From positions 15,182,501 to 15,246,500 of the forward strand of contig CM042541.1 in the NCBI GenBank assembly GCA_023630585.1: DNA of 64,000 bases, given 5' to 3'. A program made the position numbers and the translations under genes. The stretch's first letter is position 1, and each line of letters opens with the position of its first letter. Below are positions 11,983 to 23,893 of this stretch, in pieces. Under the pieces are notes generated by a model. That model searched no databases. It had not been told where the DNA came from and worked only from the letters and a program-made list of their open reading frames with translations. The DNA is from Cranoglanis bouderius (taxonomy: Eukaryota > Chordata > Actinopteri > Siluriformes > Cranoglanididae).

Positions 11983-13422
11983 TAATCACCCCCCTTTAAA
12001 ATAATCACATTTTGTTGCTTTTCACCGACACAGTTTTTGTTTTATCCAGCTGTATTTACTCAGTGCAGCTTATAACATCCAAATGAAAGATATAACACCA
12101 ACATGTCAGAAAAAAAATACAAAAATAAAAAACCAGAATCACTGAGTTGGAAAAAGGATCACCCCCTTGCTTTAATTTGCCTTAATTTTTTAATTACACC
12201 CTTTAGTCTGTTGGGATATGTCTCTACTAACTTTGCACATCTAGACTTTGCACTATTTGCCCACTCTTCTTTGCAGAACTGCTCAAGTTCAGTTAAATTT
12301 GATGGTGACTGTTTGTGGACTGCAGTCTTCAAGTCATTTCACAGATTTTCAATGGGGTGTAAGTCTGGGCTCTGACTAGGCCATGCAAGGACATTTATCT
12401 TTTTCTCCTTCAACCACTGTGTGGTCAGTTTTGCTGTGTGCTTTGGGTCATTGTCATGTTGGAAGATAAACCTTCTTCCCATTGACAACTTTCTGGAAGA
12501 GGGCAGCAGATTTTCCTCAAGAATTTGATGGTATTTTGCCCCATCCATTTTCCTTCTATCCTGACAAGTGCTCCAGTCCCTGCTGCAGAGAAACACCCCC
12601 ATAACAGGATATTACCACCTCCATGCTTTACTGTAGGAATGGTCTTATTTGGATGGTGAGCTGTGTTGGATTTCCGCCAGACATATCGTTTGGTGTTGAG
12701 ACCAAATAATTCAATTTTAGTCTCATCTGACCATAACACCTTTTGCCATGTGGCCTCAGAATCTTTAAGGTGTGTTTTGGCAAAGCTCAGTCATGGGTGG
12801 CTTTTTTCTTGCAACCCTCCCATACAAGCCACATTTGTGGAGAATTTGTGATATTGCTGTCACATGCACACAATGACCACTCTTTGTCATAAATTCCTGC
12901 AACTGCTTCAGAGTTGCTGTAGGCCTCTTGGTAGCCTCTCTGACCAGTTTCCTCCTGGCTCTTTCATCCAGTTTGGAGCGACGTCCTGATCCAGGGAGGG
13001 TCTGTGTTGTACCAAATACCTTCCACTTCTTAATAGTAGACTTCACTGTGCTTCTAGGCATTGATAAAGCCTTTGAAATCTTTTTGTATCCATCTCCTGA
13101 CTTGTGCCTGTCCACAACTTTATCTCGGAGATCTTTTGACAGTGCCTTGCCACCCATAGTTGAGTGTTTGCTTCCGTTGCACTACAAAATGCTCCAGGAA
13201 AGCTCTTTTCATGCTGAGCTAATCAAAATGACCATAGCTGATCACAGGTGAAAGTCAAATGGCTTTGTGTGCCACTGAGAAGGTGATTAGCTGCACCTTA
13301 TTGAGTTTACAAGTCATTTTTAGGAGGGGGGTGATCCTTTGTCCAACTCAGTGATTCTGGTTTATTATTATTATTTTTTTTTTTTCTGACATGTTGGTGT
13401 TGGTGTCTTCATTTCAGGCTGC
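11983..13422 (-). mobile_element. Tc1-like transposon A, nearly full length but broken
   Basis: Internal repeats 'ccagaatcactgagttgga' near 12130 and its complement near 13350, next to 'acatgtcag' motifs, define the inverted/direct repeats at the two ends. A minus-strand transposase remnant lies between them. The left tip starts at 'atcacccccc' after a TA run. The right tip stops at 'catttcaggctg', so the outermost terminus is lost there. A left-terminal fragment of the same family is nested at 22427-22603. Confidence 0.88.
12176..13157 (-). pseudogene. Tc1-like DD34E transposase pseudogene (element A)
   Basis: The start at 13157 opens with 'MGGKALSKDLRDKVVDRHKS', followed by the paired-like helix-turn-helix DNA-binding half. 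A frameshift near 12775 then leads to the catalytic half. The first Asp is in 'LWSDETK', the second Asp in 'FQHDNDPKHT', and the Glu in 'DLHPIENL', with exactly 34 residues between the last two, as in Tc1 enzymes. A second frameshift sits near 12560. A stop replaces the expected Trp after 'PIENL', although similarity continues past it. The protein would bind its own termini and cut and paste the element in the nucleus, but these lesions make it dead. Confidence 0.88.
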
Positions 13423-13499
13423 AAATAAATAAATAAATAAATAAACAATTAATTAATTAATTAAACAAACAAACAAACAAATATTTATTTATTTATTTA
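13423..13499. repeat. Mixed (AAAT)n/(TTAA)n/(AAAC)n simple repeat at a transposon junction
   Basis: Tandem 'aaataaat', 'taattaat' and 'aaacaaac' units followed by 'tttatttat' fill the 77 bases between the truncated right end of element A and the truncated left end of element B. Confidence 0.85.
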
Positions 13500-14950
13500 T
13501 TGTTTATCCTTTTGATTTTTTTGTTCTTTTGTTAAAAAAATTCGCAAAAATACTCTGCTCTCATGGATATCAAACAATTGCAAACAACACAGGTTTATAC
13601 AAAAAAATTTTTTTTGTTAAATATAGGCATTCAACAATTATTGGAACCCTTTTAGTCAATACTTTGTGCTACCTCCCTTTGCCAAGATAACAGCTCTTCT
13701 TCTATAGTCTTCTCCTATAATGCCTGATGAGGTTGGCGATTACATGGCAAGGGATCTGAGACCATTCCTCCATACAGAATCTCTCCAGGTCCTTCAAATT
13801 TCGAGGTCCATTTTGATGAACTCTCCTCTTCAGTTCACCCCACAGGTTTTCTCTGGGTTTCAAGTCAGGGGACTGGGATGGCCATGGCAGGACCTTGATT
13901 TTGTGGTCAGTAAACCATTTTTGTGTTGATTTTGATGTATATTTTGGATCAATGTCCTGCTGGAAGATCCAACTATGGCCCATTTTAAGCTTTCTGGCAG
14001 AGGCAGTCAGGTTTTCATTTAATATATGTTGATATTTGATAGAGTGCATGATGCCATGTATTCGTAACTGTGGACATGAGGTACTTTACATTATGGCTAC
14101 CTCTCTGTGTGCGCCAAAACCACCTCTGGTGTTTATTGCCAAAAAGCTCTATTTTGGTTTCATCTGACCATAGAACCTGATCCCATTTGAAGTTCCAGTA
14201 GTGTCTGGCAAACTGAAGATGCTCGAGTTTGTTTTTGAATTTTCTTGAAACCCTTCCAAACAACTTGTGGCGATGTAGGTGACTTTGGATTGTAGTTCTG
14301 GAGACTTTCTGATCCCAAGATGCAACTAACTTCTGCAATTCTCCAGTTGTGATCCTTGGAGATTTTTTGGCCACTCGAACCATCCTCTTCACAGTGCGTT
14401 GAGACAATATAGACACACATCCAATTCCAGGTTTATTCACAACATTTCCAGTTGACCGGAACTTAATTATTGCCCTGATGGTGGAAATGGACATTTTCAA
14501 TGCTTGTGCTATTTTCTTATAGCCACTTCCCATTTTGTGAAGCTCAACAACCTTTTGCCGCACATTACAGCTATATTCCTTGGTCTTACCCATTGTTATG
14601 AATGACTAAGAGAATTTGGCCTATGTGTTACCTCATATATATACCCCTGTGAAACAGGAAGTCATGGTTGAACATTTTCCTGTTCCAGGTCACCCAGGTG
14701 TACTAAAAAAATGTAAAATATCAATGAGAATATACTTCAAATGTATTTTTTTCATATGAATATTCTTTCAATATATATATTTTTTGGATAAACCTGCATT
14801 GTGCAATTGTTTGATATCCATGAGAGCAGAGAATTTTTGTGATTTTTTTTTTTTTTAAACAAAAGATCAAAAGGTTAATCAATAAAGACACATTTTCACA
14901 GCCTTCTTTTCTAATATTTACCAAGGTGCCAATATTAGTGGAGGGCACTG
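13500..14950 (-). mobile_element. Tc1-like transposon B, left tip lost
   Basis: Inverted repeats are clear: 'ctctgctctcatggatatca' near 13551 and its complement near 14810, each followed by 'aacaattgca'. The right terminus 'ggagggcactg' ends at 14950 beside a TA run. The equivalent left terminus is missing and replaced by simple repeat. Confidence 0.87.
13702..14593 (-). pseudogene. Tc1-like DD34E transposase pseudogene (element B)
   Basis: It starts at 14593 with 'MGKTKEYSCNVRQKVVELHK'. The helix-turn-helix half runs about 120 residues. The first catalytic Asp follows in 'VLWSDETKIELFG'. The usual glycine-rich strand after it is absent, indicating an internal deletion near 14040-14090. A second frame from 14049 carries 'WIFQQDIDPKYT' (second Asp) and 'SPDLKPRENLW' (Glu), again spaced by 34 residues. 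All three catalytic residues survive, but the frame is split. Confidence 0.87.
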
Positions 14951-16104
14951 TGTATATATACTGTATATATCTGTTGTCAGTTCTGCATTAACCTATCTTG
15001 CACATTTGTTAATGTAATTATGGTAGGGTTAAGACTACACAATAACATCTGAAATGATAATCTTGATTAGTTTGCTAAATATTGAAAACATGATTATTAA
15101 TTACAAATATTCATCTGCGTTATGAGCAGAGTTTATTGCACTTTGCAAAAAATAAATAAAATCCAACCAATTAGACAGGTGAACCTTACACAATACACCT
15201 AACAATACACCTAACTTTACATGAGTACACCATTACCACAGTTGTTTATGCTGAAATTATTGAGGAATCAAAGAATTGTGACCAAAATAAAGATTCATGT
15301 TGCACATTAGTTTTCGTATTTTCCCCATTTGATAGACGTTTTATCCTGCCGCTAACATAACACAGAAAATCCCGAAGCCACAAAAGTTGAAATAACTATC
15401 AAGAGTAGCAACACAAATGACAGTGAATTGCAAGATCTTATTATTAAACTTTGCATTAGGTCTCAGTACAATGTATTATGAATGCATTAGGTCTCAATAC
15501 AATGAACTATGGTAACAATAACAGGACAAACACTAAACTACACACTGAACTGTTTTAGATGCTACATGAATGCAATTTGCAAAGTGACACATATTCAGCA
15601 TCACCCTTTCACATGAAATAAAATAAGCCCACTGATTCTGAACATCCTTCACATAAAGCCAGTGTTGACTGCACATCATATTTACTGCATTAGCACAGTG
15701 AAATAATTAAGTACAGTTTTATGTTTAATGTGATATATGCCTCATATGTCAAATCTCTAGTGTCATTTCCTAGAGTATGACGAGTAAATAAAGAACAAAT
15801 ACTCCATATGGCCAGAAATAGCCTTTGATGGTCATACGTATGCCATATGTCACATTATGCACAAACAGAAGGGAGCTGGAATTGCTGGGACAATTTCATG
15901 CACGTCTTACTGGATCTGAAGGAAGCTTATAAAGCCCTATAAACAAAAAAAAGGTCAATTCATATATTTTGGGAAACAGCAGCAAAATTACATTTTGTGT
16001 GTACATTTACAAAACAGTCACTAAATTGCTAAATAAAATAAAAGTAATTTTAAAAATCTAGATTCCCTAAGAATTGTTATTTGACCTCTATATTAAATAC
16101 ACTA
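14951..16104. other. Non-genic DNA
   Basis: No gene, RNA or clear repeat recognised apart from a short TA-rich run at about 14951-14970 and a local duplication of 'gcattaggtctcaatacaat' near 15450-15505. Confidence 0.5.
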
Positions 16105-16483
16105 CACAGTATGGCCAAAAATGTTTATGGACACCTAACCATAACACTCATATATGCTTTTAAACATCCCATTCCAAATTTAGTCTCACTTTGCTGTTAT
16201 AATAAGCTCCACTCTTCTGGGAAGGCTTTCCACTAGATTTTGGAATATGGCTGTGGGGATTTGTGCTCATTTAGCCACAAGATCATTAGTGAGGTCGGGC
16301 ACTGATGTCAGGTGAGAAGGCCTGGGGTGCAGTCAGTGTTCCACTGGTGTTCAGTGGGGTTGAGGTCTGTGTAGCTCACTTGAGTTCTTCCACTCCAGCT
16401 TTGGCAAACCCAACAACAGTTAAGGGAAGACCCACATATGGGTGTGATGGACAAGTGTCCACATCCTTTTTGCCATATTGTGT
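16105..16483 (-). mobile_element. Tc1-like transposon family G, copy 1 (deleted)
   Basis: The left end 'cacagtatggccaaaaatg' and right end 'tttttgccatattgtgt' are inverted. The internal sequence 'ctgggaaggctttccac' matches the 50.4-kb copy and corresponds to the transposase C-terminus read from the minus strand. The central transposase is deleted. Confidence 0.75.
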
Positions 16484-16489
16484 ATAATT

Positions 16490-17080
16490 AATAAAATCAC
16501 TTGGGGATGTGTTGTGTTACTGGAAAATAATGAACTTTGGGGTGGTATTAACTCTGCTTCATCACACCACCCTTTCACTAAGTATTTCACTATAACAACA
16601 CTTAAATGTTTTATTCCTCTTATTCCACAGCAATTTGCCAACAATTAATTTTTTTTATTAATTAAAGAATGACACTTTGTATTTTTTATCCTCCAGCCTC
16701 CCTTTCTCTCTCTCTTGCAGTTAATAAGACGTAAGTATAACTCCTCTGTCCTGAAGACTTTACTATGTCAAAAAAAAACATAGAGTTATAGCTTTACCTC
16801 TGACTGTTACAAAGTACTGACATGGGAAACTCCTTCCATAAATGTTACATAAACATCTCCTTATAAAAACATATCGATGAGATGATTATACACATTTTTT
16901 AATCCATTTATATCTGTCATACATGTGAATTAGCTGTTTCCTTAGAAACGAATATATATTCGAACAAGTGCATTAACATAAAACTGTGATTTGATGCTGC
17001 ACTGTTGTTAGAGCAGCTGTTATAGAAAGTAACCAATCTGACCAATCAGAATTGAGAACACAGTGTGGAATAAGTAGATG
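16490..17080 (-). mobile_element. Dispersed repeat family J, copy 2 (reverse orientation)
   Basis: It contains the complements of the family J core blocks, including 'actccttccataaatgtta', 'tcctgaagacttt' and 'tctgaccaatcaga', in the order expected for a minus-oriented copy. Confidence 0.6.
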
Positions 17081-17433
17081 CTAACCTTTAGGCCAGCTGT
17101 CTTGAACAGTGTTGACGGAATGAATATGAGCTAAAATTGTTTCTACAACAAAACTCCGAGAGGGAGCCTGAATTGTTCCCCAACTCAGTTTACATAACAA
17201 AATTCAACACTGCTTTGGTAGAAATAAATCTATTTCCAGTATTTTAAAAGACAGTATATATTAGCATCCTTGTATTAACACTATGTTTGAATGCTATATT
17301 AGCTTGCTACAGCTGTCTAATGGTCACACTTCTTGTCTGGGTCCAGGAGTCTATCAGAGCATAACTGTCCTTTACTCAAGATGAGAAGGACTGCTTTTCC
17401 CTCTTTCACACTAATCAGAGCAACTGTAGTCAG

Positions 17434-17434
<1 letters not shown>

Positions 17435-17501
<67 letters not shown>
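17435..17501. repeat. (TG)n microsatellite
   Basis: About 33 uninterrupted TG units. Confidence 0.97.
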
Positions 17502-17503
<2 letters not shown>

Positions 17504-20481
17504 GCTCATGTATACTGAATATTGCAGTGTGCATCTCCTTTCACAGTGTTGCATGAACAACAGTTTCTCAGAAGAAACCGAACATGTCGAGCTTCACCAA
17601 CATGTGTGTCTTCGGGAACTGTTTACAAATAAATTAGAGGAGAAAATTGGTCAGAAATCTGTAAAAATAAATAAATAAATAAAATAAATAAATGGCATTA
17701 AAGCATCTTTCCATTTCAAAGAAATTGAAATTGAAAGTATACGGGCGTTAAGATAAGTACTTAGGAATTGTTATTCTGGTTCTGAAATGCTAAACTATAA
17801 AGCTGTTTTTAAAACTGTTAAGTGAGAGTCTGATGAAAATCGAGAAGTAGTGTGTTCCAGATTTTCGGAGCATGAAAACAAAAGGCCGCTTCACCAATTT
17901 TTCATGTGTTTTAGCCTTAGGATGTTGAAAAAGACAAGCACTTGAGCTTCAAATCTGGAACATGCGTCTGTAAGACCACATGAATGCGAGACTTTGGTTA
18001 CAGTAAAAGTTCCTCTGATCTGCCGTTACAGATATATGAACGGATCAGAGCCACAACCAGGGTCAGAATTTTAGTGAGGTCCACATTGCAGAAATGTGTC
18101 ACAGTTAATATATCACGATAATGAATGTGTATTACATGAAGCTGACTCCAGTTAGACCATTTAATTTGATTTGTATTTAATTTAATTTTATTCACTTTAT
18201 GTTAAATATTTTGGGTTACAAGACAGCTTAGGTTACCTGTTGATTTCAGGATCCAAAAAATAAGAAATTTCACAATATCTTGGAGATTTCTTTCTGAGGT
18301 TTTGCTTTCATATTTCATATGAAATGACACAGAGATTTGACATCTTAATGGAGTATAAGAGGTCCTTATTTTGTCTGCTTATAGAAATGTATCACTATTC
18401 CTTACAGAGCATTTTCTTGAGATTTTCTTGCACATTTCTCAAAATTGTCACAGTGAGATGACTTCATATTAAAAAAAACAAAAAACAAAACAATAATGAG
18501 ATCTTACCATTATCTATTTTGTCAAGTTATTGTAAATTATAGAACTGAGATGTTCCTTATTTTGAATATCACAATATACATTATAATATAAATTTAATGT
18601 AAAATTAAATTATACATTTATGTAAAAATGGATAGTTTTTGTTGAGCAAACTTATGCAAAATGAATAATCTATTCTAGGAAAGACTTTAGGTGCAGTATT
18701 TAATAAGAATATGGGCATGTAAACTTTACTAGCGGCTACGTTTTTACAAAAACAGATGAGTTCCATGGGGCAGAAATGAGACATAGAAAAAAGTCAGAAT
18801 GGGAAGAAATCCACAAATAAACCCCATAAGGTATGCATATGAGACCATGCACCTGGCATGCTGAGAAAAAACAATCTTCACAATTTTCAGCATAAAACAT
18901 TTTTAGATCATGTGCAAGAATTAATCAATGTCATGGACCTGGAGATTTTCACGTCATAGCCATATTCACTTGCCAATGCATTGTGTGTTAGAGCGATTGC
19001 CTTTTCCGTGAAGCGCTCTCTCTTCTTGGAGGAAAAAACAACATTCTGAGTGGTGATAGTGGTGATAGGTGCTGCGTTGTCTCAGATCAACAGAGCTGTA
19101 CCTCATCCTGACAGGTCTTGCACTCCTCAAGCGCCCTTCCTGGGTCTCATCACTCCCCAGTGCAGATCCGCTCCGCCTGGTACAATCCCAGAGGCCCCTT
19201 TCCCCTTTGTAACAAAGCATGGCTATATCCATGCCTTATTCATGATACCATGTTACCTGTTCGGACAGCTGTGAACAGCATTGGCAGGCTGACAGGTTCC
19301 TCAGAGCGGCGAAGGGAAACCAATGCTATCCGGCTGTCCATCCCTCACGCACCCTTCACTCTCTTCCACACATACACACTTCTTCTCCATATGTAACTTC
19401 AGCTGCTTTAAAATGCATTGGCTTTATGAGCTCTCTGACCTGTGGCCAGCTCGCATATAAATACAGCAGATCCTCTGGTGAAGTCGTGACACATGTTAAA
19501 TGTCTCCAGGCCGCTCCATCATTCAACTTCCACTGTTTATTTTGAGGGATGTTTATGTCAGAAATGAAATGTTCAATTCACAATTACCATTCTCCTGTCT
19601 TTATTTACATTTATTTTATTACGGCCGCACAAAAAGTACTAAAATGTTAATCCCGATCATTTTGCTCAATACTGGACTATTCACCCGATTTAGGAGTAAA
19701 ATACTATTGCACTTTGTCAATATATCATTTTAATTCAATATATAAATATACAACACTTCATACCATCAGAAAGAATGGTTTCTCCTTTCCAGGGGTGAGA
19801 CACTTCAACAGAGAGGGACATAACATTAATGACATCATTGTTTGCATCAGTTGTTGAACTCATCTACACTCTCAGCAAATTGGAGCCTCATGGAATGAAG
19901 GTTAGGTTTGGAGAACAGCTATTACATCAACCATTTTGAATATTAACTGGTTTAAGCACCTAAATCTTCAGAAGCATTTTGCTTGCATAACTGATTACAT
20001 GCATCTAAAATGTCATTTGTCTTTGGAAAATTTGTATACAGTATATCGACAATGCCACAAGGCAGCTTTACAGAAATATGGAGGTAGATTTAGATTCCTA
20101 CGTCAAGCCAAATGCAACAACATGAGGAAGAAATCTTGAGATCAACCAAACTCCAAAGGAAACCATTACAGTATATAGTCATAAAGCAAGCATGACAAAC
20201 CCCCCCTAAGTAGTCATAACTAATATACTTTCTTCATCCAAACAGTTTGCCTATAGGCCAGATGCTCCTCTGTGACAATATGCCATGGTTTGTGGAGCTG
20301 GTTGAACATGTCGTTGTACCACAAACCCGTCTGAATCCAGGGTTATAGTGGGGTGACTAGAGCGAGCTGTACCATTATACACAGCACTGAGAATAGCTCA
20401 CACGATTCTGTGGTGGCTTTTAGAGCATGAGGGGCTGTCCAAAATCTTTCAAGTGTGTGCATATACTTTGTATATAGGGGT
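17502..20481. other. Non-genic DNA with a GC-richer unique island
   Basis: No gene supported. Between about 19000 and 19400 the composition is less AT-rich, non-repetitive and free of transposon motifs. Open frames there on both strands overlap and show no domain. It could hold a regulatory element. Positions 17820-17980 may be an old retroelement tail, which I cannot classify. Confidence 0.4.
19205..19217. promoter_or_regulatory. Possible paired SOX-type site
   Basis: CTTTGT and ACAAAG half-sites form a perfect 13-base inverted repeat with a 1-base spacer. SOX proteins recognise ACAAAG-like cores and some bind paired inverted sites. A site this short can arise by chance, so this is only a candidate inside the unique island. 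Confidence 0.2.
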
Positions 20482-20590
20482 GTGACATAATGCCACTATA
20501 TGTGTCTGTATCTGTTTAGTGCCCCAAATATGTGTATCTGTATATGGACTTTCTTTAAACCAGAAGTGGGCATGGCCTCAACAGGAAGGT
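20482..20590. repeat. Unclassified dispersed repeat M, copy 2
   Basis: It shares 'tgtctgtatctg', 'ccaaatatgtgtatctgtat' and 'ccagaagtggg' in order with 4105-4262. It is followed directly by a copy of element L. Confidence 0.5.
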
Positions 20591-20639
20591 GTAGTTCCCA
20601 AAGTATAAACAAAGTAGTAGCATCAAAAGGCTCTTTAGG

Positions 20640-20975
20640 TGCAGGCTCTTTATTAGTACCTAAAATAATGAAGACTACAGCAGTGGGCAGATGCTTTTCT
20701 TTCAAAACCCCCCAGTTATCAAATAGTCTGTCAGACACAGTCTCACTATCTTTAAGTCTAAGCTGAAAACCTAATGAGTAATGATTCATAATCATATATC
20801 CTGTGTCACCCAGAGAAGGATGGGTTCCTTTCTGAGTCTGGTTCCTCTTAAGGTTTTTTCCTCATGTCTTCTCATTAGGGATCTAAATCTAAATCCATAT
20901 CTGGATTTCTGTAAAGCTACTTTGTGACAATGTTCATTGTCAAAAGTACTATATAAATAAAATTTAATTGAACTG
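20640..20975 (+). mobile_element. Dispersed 3'-tail element L, copy 2
   Basis: It shares with 39290-39515 the blocks 'ggatgggttcc', 'gagtctggttcctct', 'aaggtttttt', 'ctgtaaagct' and 'tataaataaaat', and ends in an ATTGAA-like tail. Such AATTGAA tails are typical of 3' ends of non-LTR-type or SINE-like elements in fish. The class is not established. Confidence 0.55.
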
Positions 20976-21557
20976 AATTGTACAGCGACTCATGTTTATG
21001 TTAAGGAACATGGTCTTTCTTCATCCTGTGTGATCCCAGTCCTGATGTCTCAGTCAGATGCCTGTGAACATTTCTGGCAAGCTATAAAAAAAATAAAAAA
21101 CACATAAAAAACTAAGAGTGTGCCTCATGAGTGTGCCTCAACAAATTGTCTAACAAATTATCTGTGCATTCTCAATAATGTATTTGTATTTTGTTACATC
21201 ACAAGTATATATAGATAAATAGATAGATAGCTTGTCTTAAGACTAACTCTCACCCCCACCAAAGGCCATAAAAGACATCTAGCATTATCTATGGCTGCCA
21301 GCACTGTGGTCACCATGAAATTGTGAGGAGACTATCTGATGCTTGGCACTGGGAGGGTGTGAATTATACTAAAAAGGGTTATGAGAGTCAGTGGGATCAG
21401 TTTTCCATGAGAGAAATTAGGTGCATTCCAAGAGCACACTGACTGACCTGACAAAACACTCACGGATGAAGTGTAATACTCGTTGTAATAAGCTGAAACT
21501 ACTTGCAAATCTGATTAAATTAGAATAACAAGCAAATGAATGTAAAAATATGATTTA
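20976..21557. other. Non-genic DNA
   Basis: No gene recognised. It includes a short TAGA tetranucleotide patch near 21210-21230. Confidence 0.45.
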
Positions 21558-21771
21558 CTATACCACGGTGCTGTTGGATTCTAAACTCCAATTGGTCAGA
21601 AGGTGTTGATTAATTTTCTATAACAGCAGCTCTGACAGTAGTGTAGCTGCAAATCACAGGTATATATTAATGTGCTCGTTTTAATACATTATCGTTTGTG
21701 TAGTAACAGCTCATTCACAGCGAGTTGTGTGGGAGGAATTTACACTTGGTGGCTTCTCTGTAACATGACAA

Positions 21772-21773
<2 letters not shown>

Positions 21774-21859
<86 letters not shown>

Positions 21860-21876
21860 TGTGTGTGTGTGTGTGC
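21774..21876. repeat. (TG)n microsatellite with GA interruption
   Basis: TG units run to about 21850, followed by 'gagagaga' and then more TG units. It lies inside the family J copy. Confidence 0.96.
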
Positions 21877-22426
21877 TTTGTCTTATTAACTTCAAGAAAT
21901 TGAAAAAAAGAGAGACTGTTAAGGGAATGACTGCTTTACAGCTGTTATAATGTAAGTGATAACAGGGATGTTCCACAACATTAAAGGTAACTATTAATGG
22001 TATTATTCTTTCATTACAACCCAAATTCCAAAAAAGTTGGGATGCTTTGTAAAATGTAAATAAAAACAGAATGCAATGATTTGCAAATGTCATAAAGCCA
22101 TGTTATTCACAATAGAACATAGAAAACATATCAAATGTTTAAACTGAGAAAATGTACCATTTTAAGGAAAAAATAAGGTAATATTGAATTTCATGGCCGC
22201 AACACATCTCAAAAAAGTTGGGACGGGGGCAACAAAAGGCTGGAAAAGTAAGTGTTACTAAAAAGAAACAGCTGGAGGAACATTTTGCAACTAATTAGGT
22301 TAATTGGCAACAGGTCAGTAACATGATTGGGTATAAAAAGAGTATCTTAGAGAGGCAGAATCTCTCAGAAGTAAAGATGGGATGGAATCTGGATGCAAGC
22401 ATATGTTGCTCTAAAACCTGTATATA

Positions 22427-22603
22427 CAGTGGGTATAGAAAAGAATCACCCCCATTTAAAATAATCAAATTTTGTTGCTTTTCAGCCTGAAATGAAGATG
22501 GACACAGTTTTTGTTTTATCCAGCTGTATTTACTCAGTGCAACTTATAACATCCAAGTGAAAGATATAACGCCAACATGTCAGAAAATTTTTTAAAAATT
22601 AAA
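22427..22603 (+). mobile_element. Nested left-end fragment of the element A family
   Basis: It starts at 'cagtgggtatag' directly after a TATA sequence in element K. From 'cacccccatttaaaataatc' it follows the left end of element A (11983-12110), including 'tttttgttttatccagctgt' and 'gccaacatgtcagaaa'. It stops after the terminal repeat, with no right end, next to element K sequence 'cctttcagc'. Confidence 0.82.
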
Positions 22604-23436
22604 ACCTTTCAGCATTGATGGTGCCTTTCCATATGTGCAAGCTGCCCATTCCATAGGCACTAATGCACCCCCATACCATCAGAGATGCAGGCTTTTGAAC
22701 TGAGCACTGATAAAAAGCCGGATGGTCCCTCTCCTCTTTACTCCTCTTTAGTTTAGAGGACGCTGCATCCATGGTTTTCAAAAAGAATTTCAAATTTCGA
22801 TTCGTCTGACCACAGAACAGCTTTCCACTTTGCCTCAGTCCATTTTAAATGAGCTTTGGCCCAGAGAAGACGGCAGCGTTTCTGGATCATGTTCACGTAT
22901 GGCTTCTTTTTTGCTTGATAGAGCTTTAACTAGCATTTGTGGATGGCACGATGAACTGTGTTCACAGACAGTGAGTTCTGGAGGTGTTTCTGAGCCCATG
23001 CAGTGATTTCCATTACAGATTCATGCCAGTTTTTGATGCAGTGCCGCCTGAGGGCCCAAGGATCACGGGCATGCAATATTGATTTTCGCCCTTGTCCCTT
23101 GCACACAGAGATTTCTCCAGATTCTTGGAATCTTTTGATGATATTATGTACTGTAGATGATGAGATATTCAAAGTCTTCGTAATTTTACGTTGAGAAACA
23201 TCATTCTGAAATTGTTCCACAAATTGTAAATGCAGTTTTTCGCAGATTGGTGAACCTCTGCCAATCTTTACTTCTGAAAGACTCTGCCTCTCTAAGATAC
23301 TCTTTTTATACCCAATTATGTTACTGACCTGTTGCCAATTAACCTCCAGCTGCTTCTTTTTAGTTACACTTATTTTTCCAGCCTTTTGTTGCCCCATCCC
23401 AACTTTTTTGAGATGTGTTGCAGCCATCAAATTCAA
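22599..23436 (-). pseudogene. Tc1-like transposase pseudogene (element K), C-terminus missing
   Basis: From 23436 the minus strand encodes an N-terminal helix-turn-helix region ('VEQFQNDVSQRKITKTLNIS', 'STVHNIIKRFQESG') to about 22930. After a short break it resumes at 22793 with 'PASLMVWGCISAYGMGSLHI', the strand between the first and second catalytic acids. Similarity then stops at the nested fragment, so the second Asp and the Glu are absent. Confidence 0.85.
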
Positions 23437-23893
23437 AATTACCTTATTTTTTTCTTGAAATGGTACATTTCCTCAATTTAAACATTTGATATGTTTTTTA
23501 TGTTCTATTGTGAATAACATATGGGTTTATGAGATTTGCAAATCATTGCATTCTGTTTTTATTTACATTTTACACAGTGTCCCAACTTTTTTGGAATTTG
23601 GGTTGTAATAAGAAATTGTAATCTGTGGGAGACTGCTGTTTTATAAGAGTAATATAACACTTCAGGATGTGCTTTTATAGTCAATTTCTCGGTGATAACA
23701 GTAAGTCCAATTCATCACACAAGCCTCACTTGATTATTTTCCTAGAACAGCATGACACTGAGTGTTTTATTCCTCATGTATAACCTGCTCACAGTCTACA
23801 GTCACAGTCAAACTCTACTGTAAGTCTATTGTATAGTAGTCTGTCAAGATTTATTTATTTATCTATTTATTTATTTGTTTGTTTGTTTATTTA

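Larger units (their letters stand above)
22017..23605 (-). mobile_element. Tc1-like transposon K with ~365-base inverted repeats
   Basis: The termini 'caacccaaattcc' at 22017 and 'ggaatttgggttg' ending at 23605 are exact inverted copies, and each is bounded by a TA dinucleotide (22015-22016 and 23606-23607), the Tc1/mariner target duplication. Inverted similarity continues inward for about 365 bases ('aaaaaagttggga', 'ggcaacaggtcagtaac', 'gggtataaaaagagtatctt'). The interior holds a deleted transposase and a foreign fragment. Confidence 0.92.
21558..23800 (+). mobile_element. Dispersed repeat family J, copy 3, split by a Tc1 insertion
   Basis: Family J motifs run from 21558 ('taccacggtgctgttg', 'attggtcagaaggtgttgat') to 22016, stop at the Tc1 left terminus, and resume at 23606, ending near 'agcatgacactgagtgtttt'. 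The host repeat is therefore older than the Tc1 copy inside it. Confidence 0.65.
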
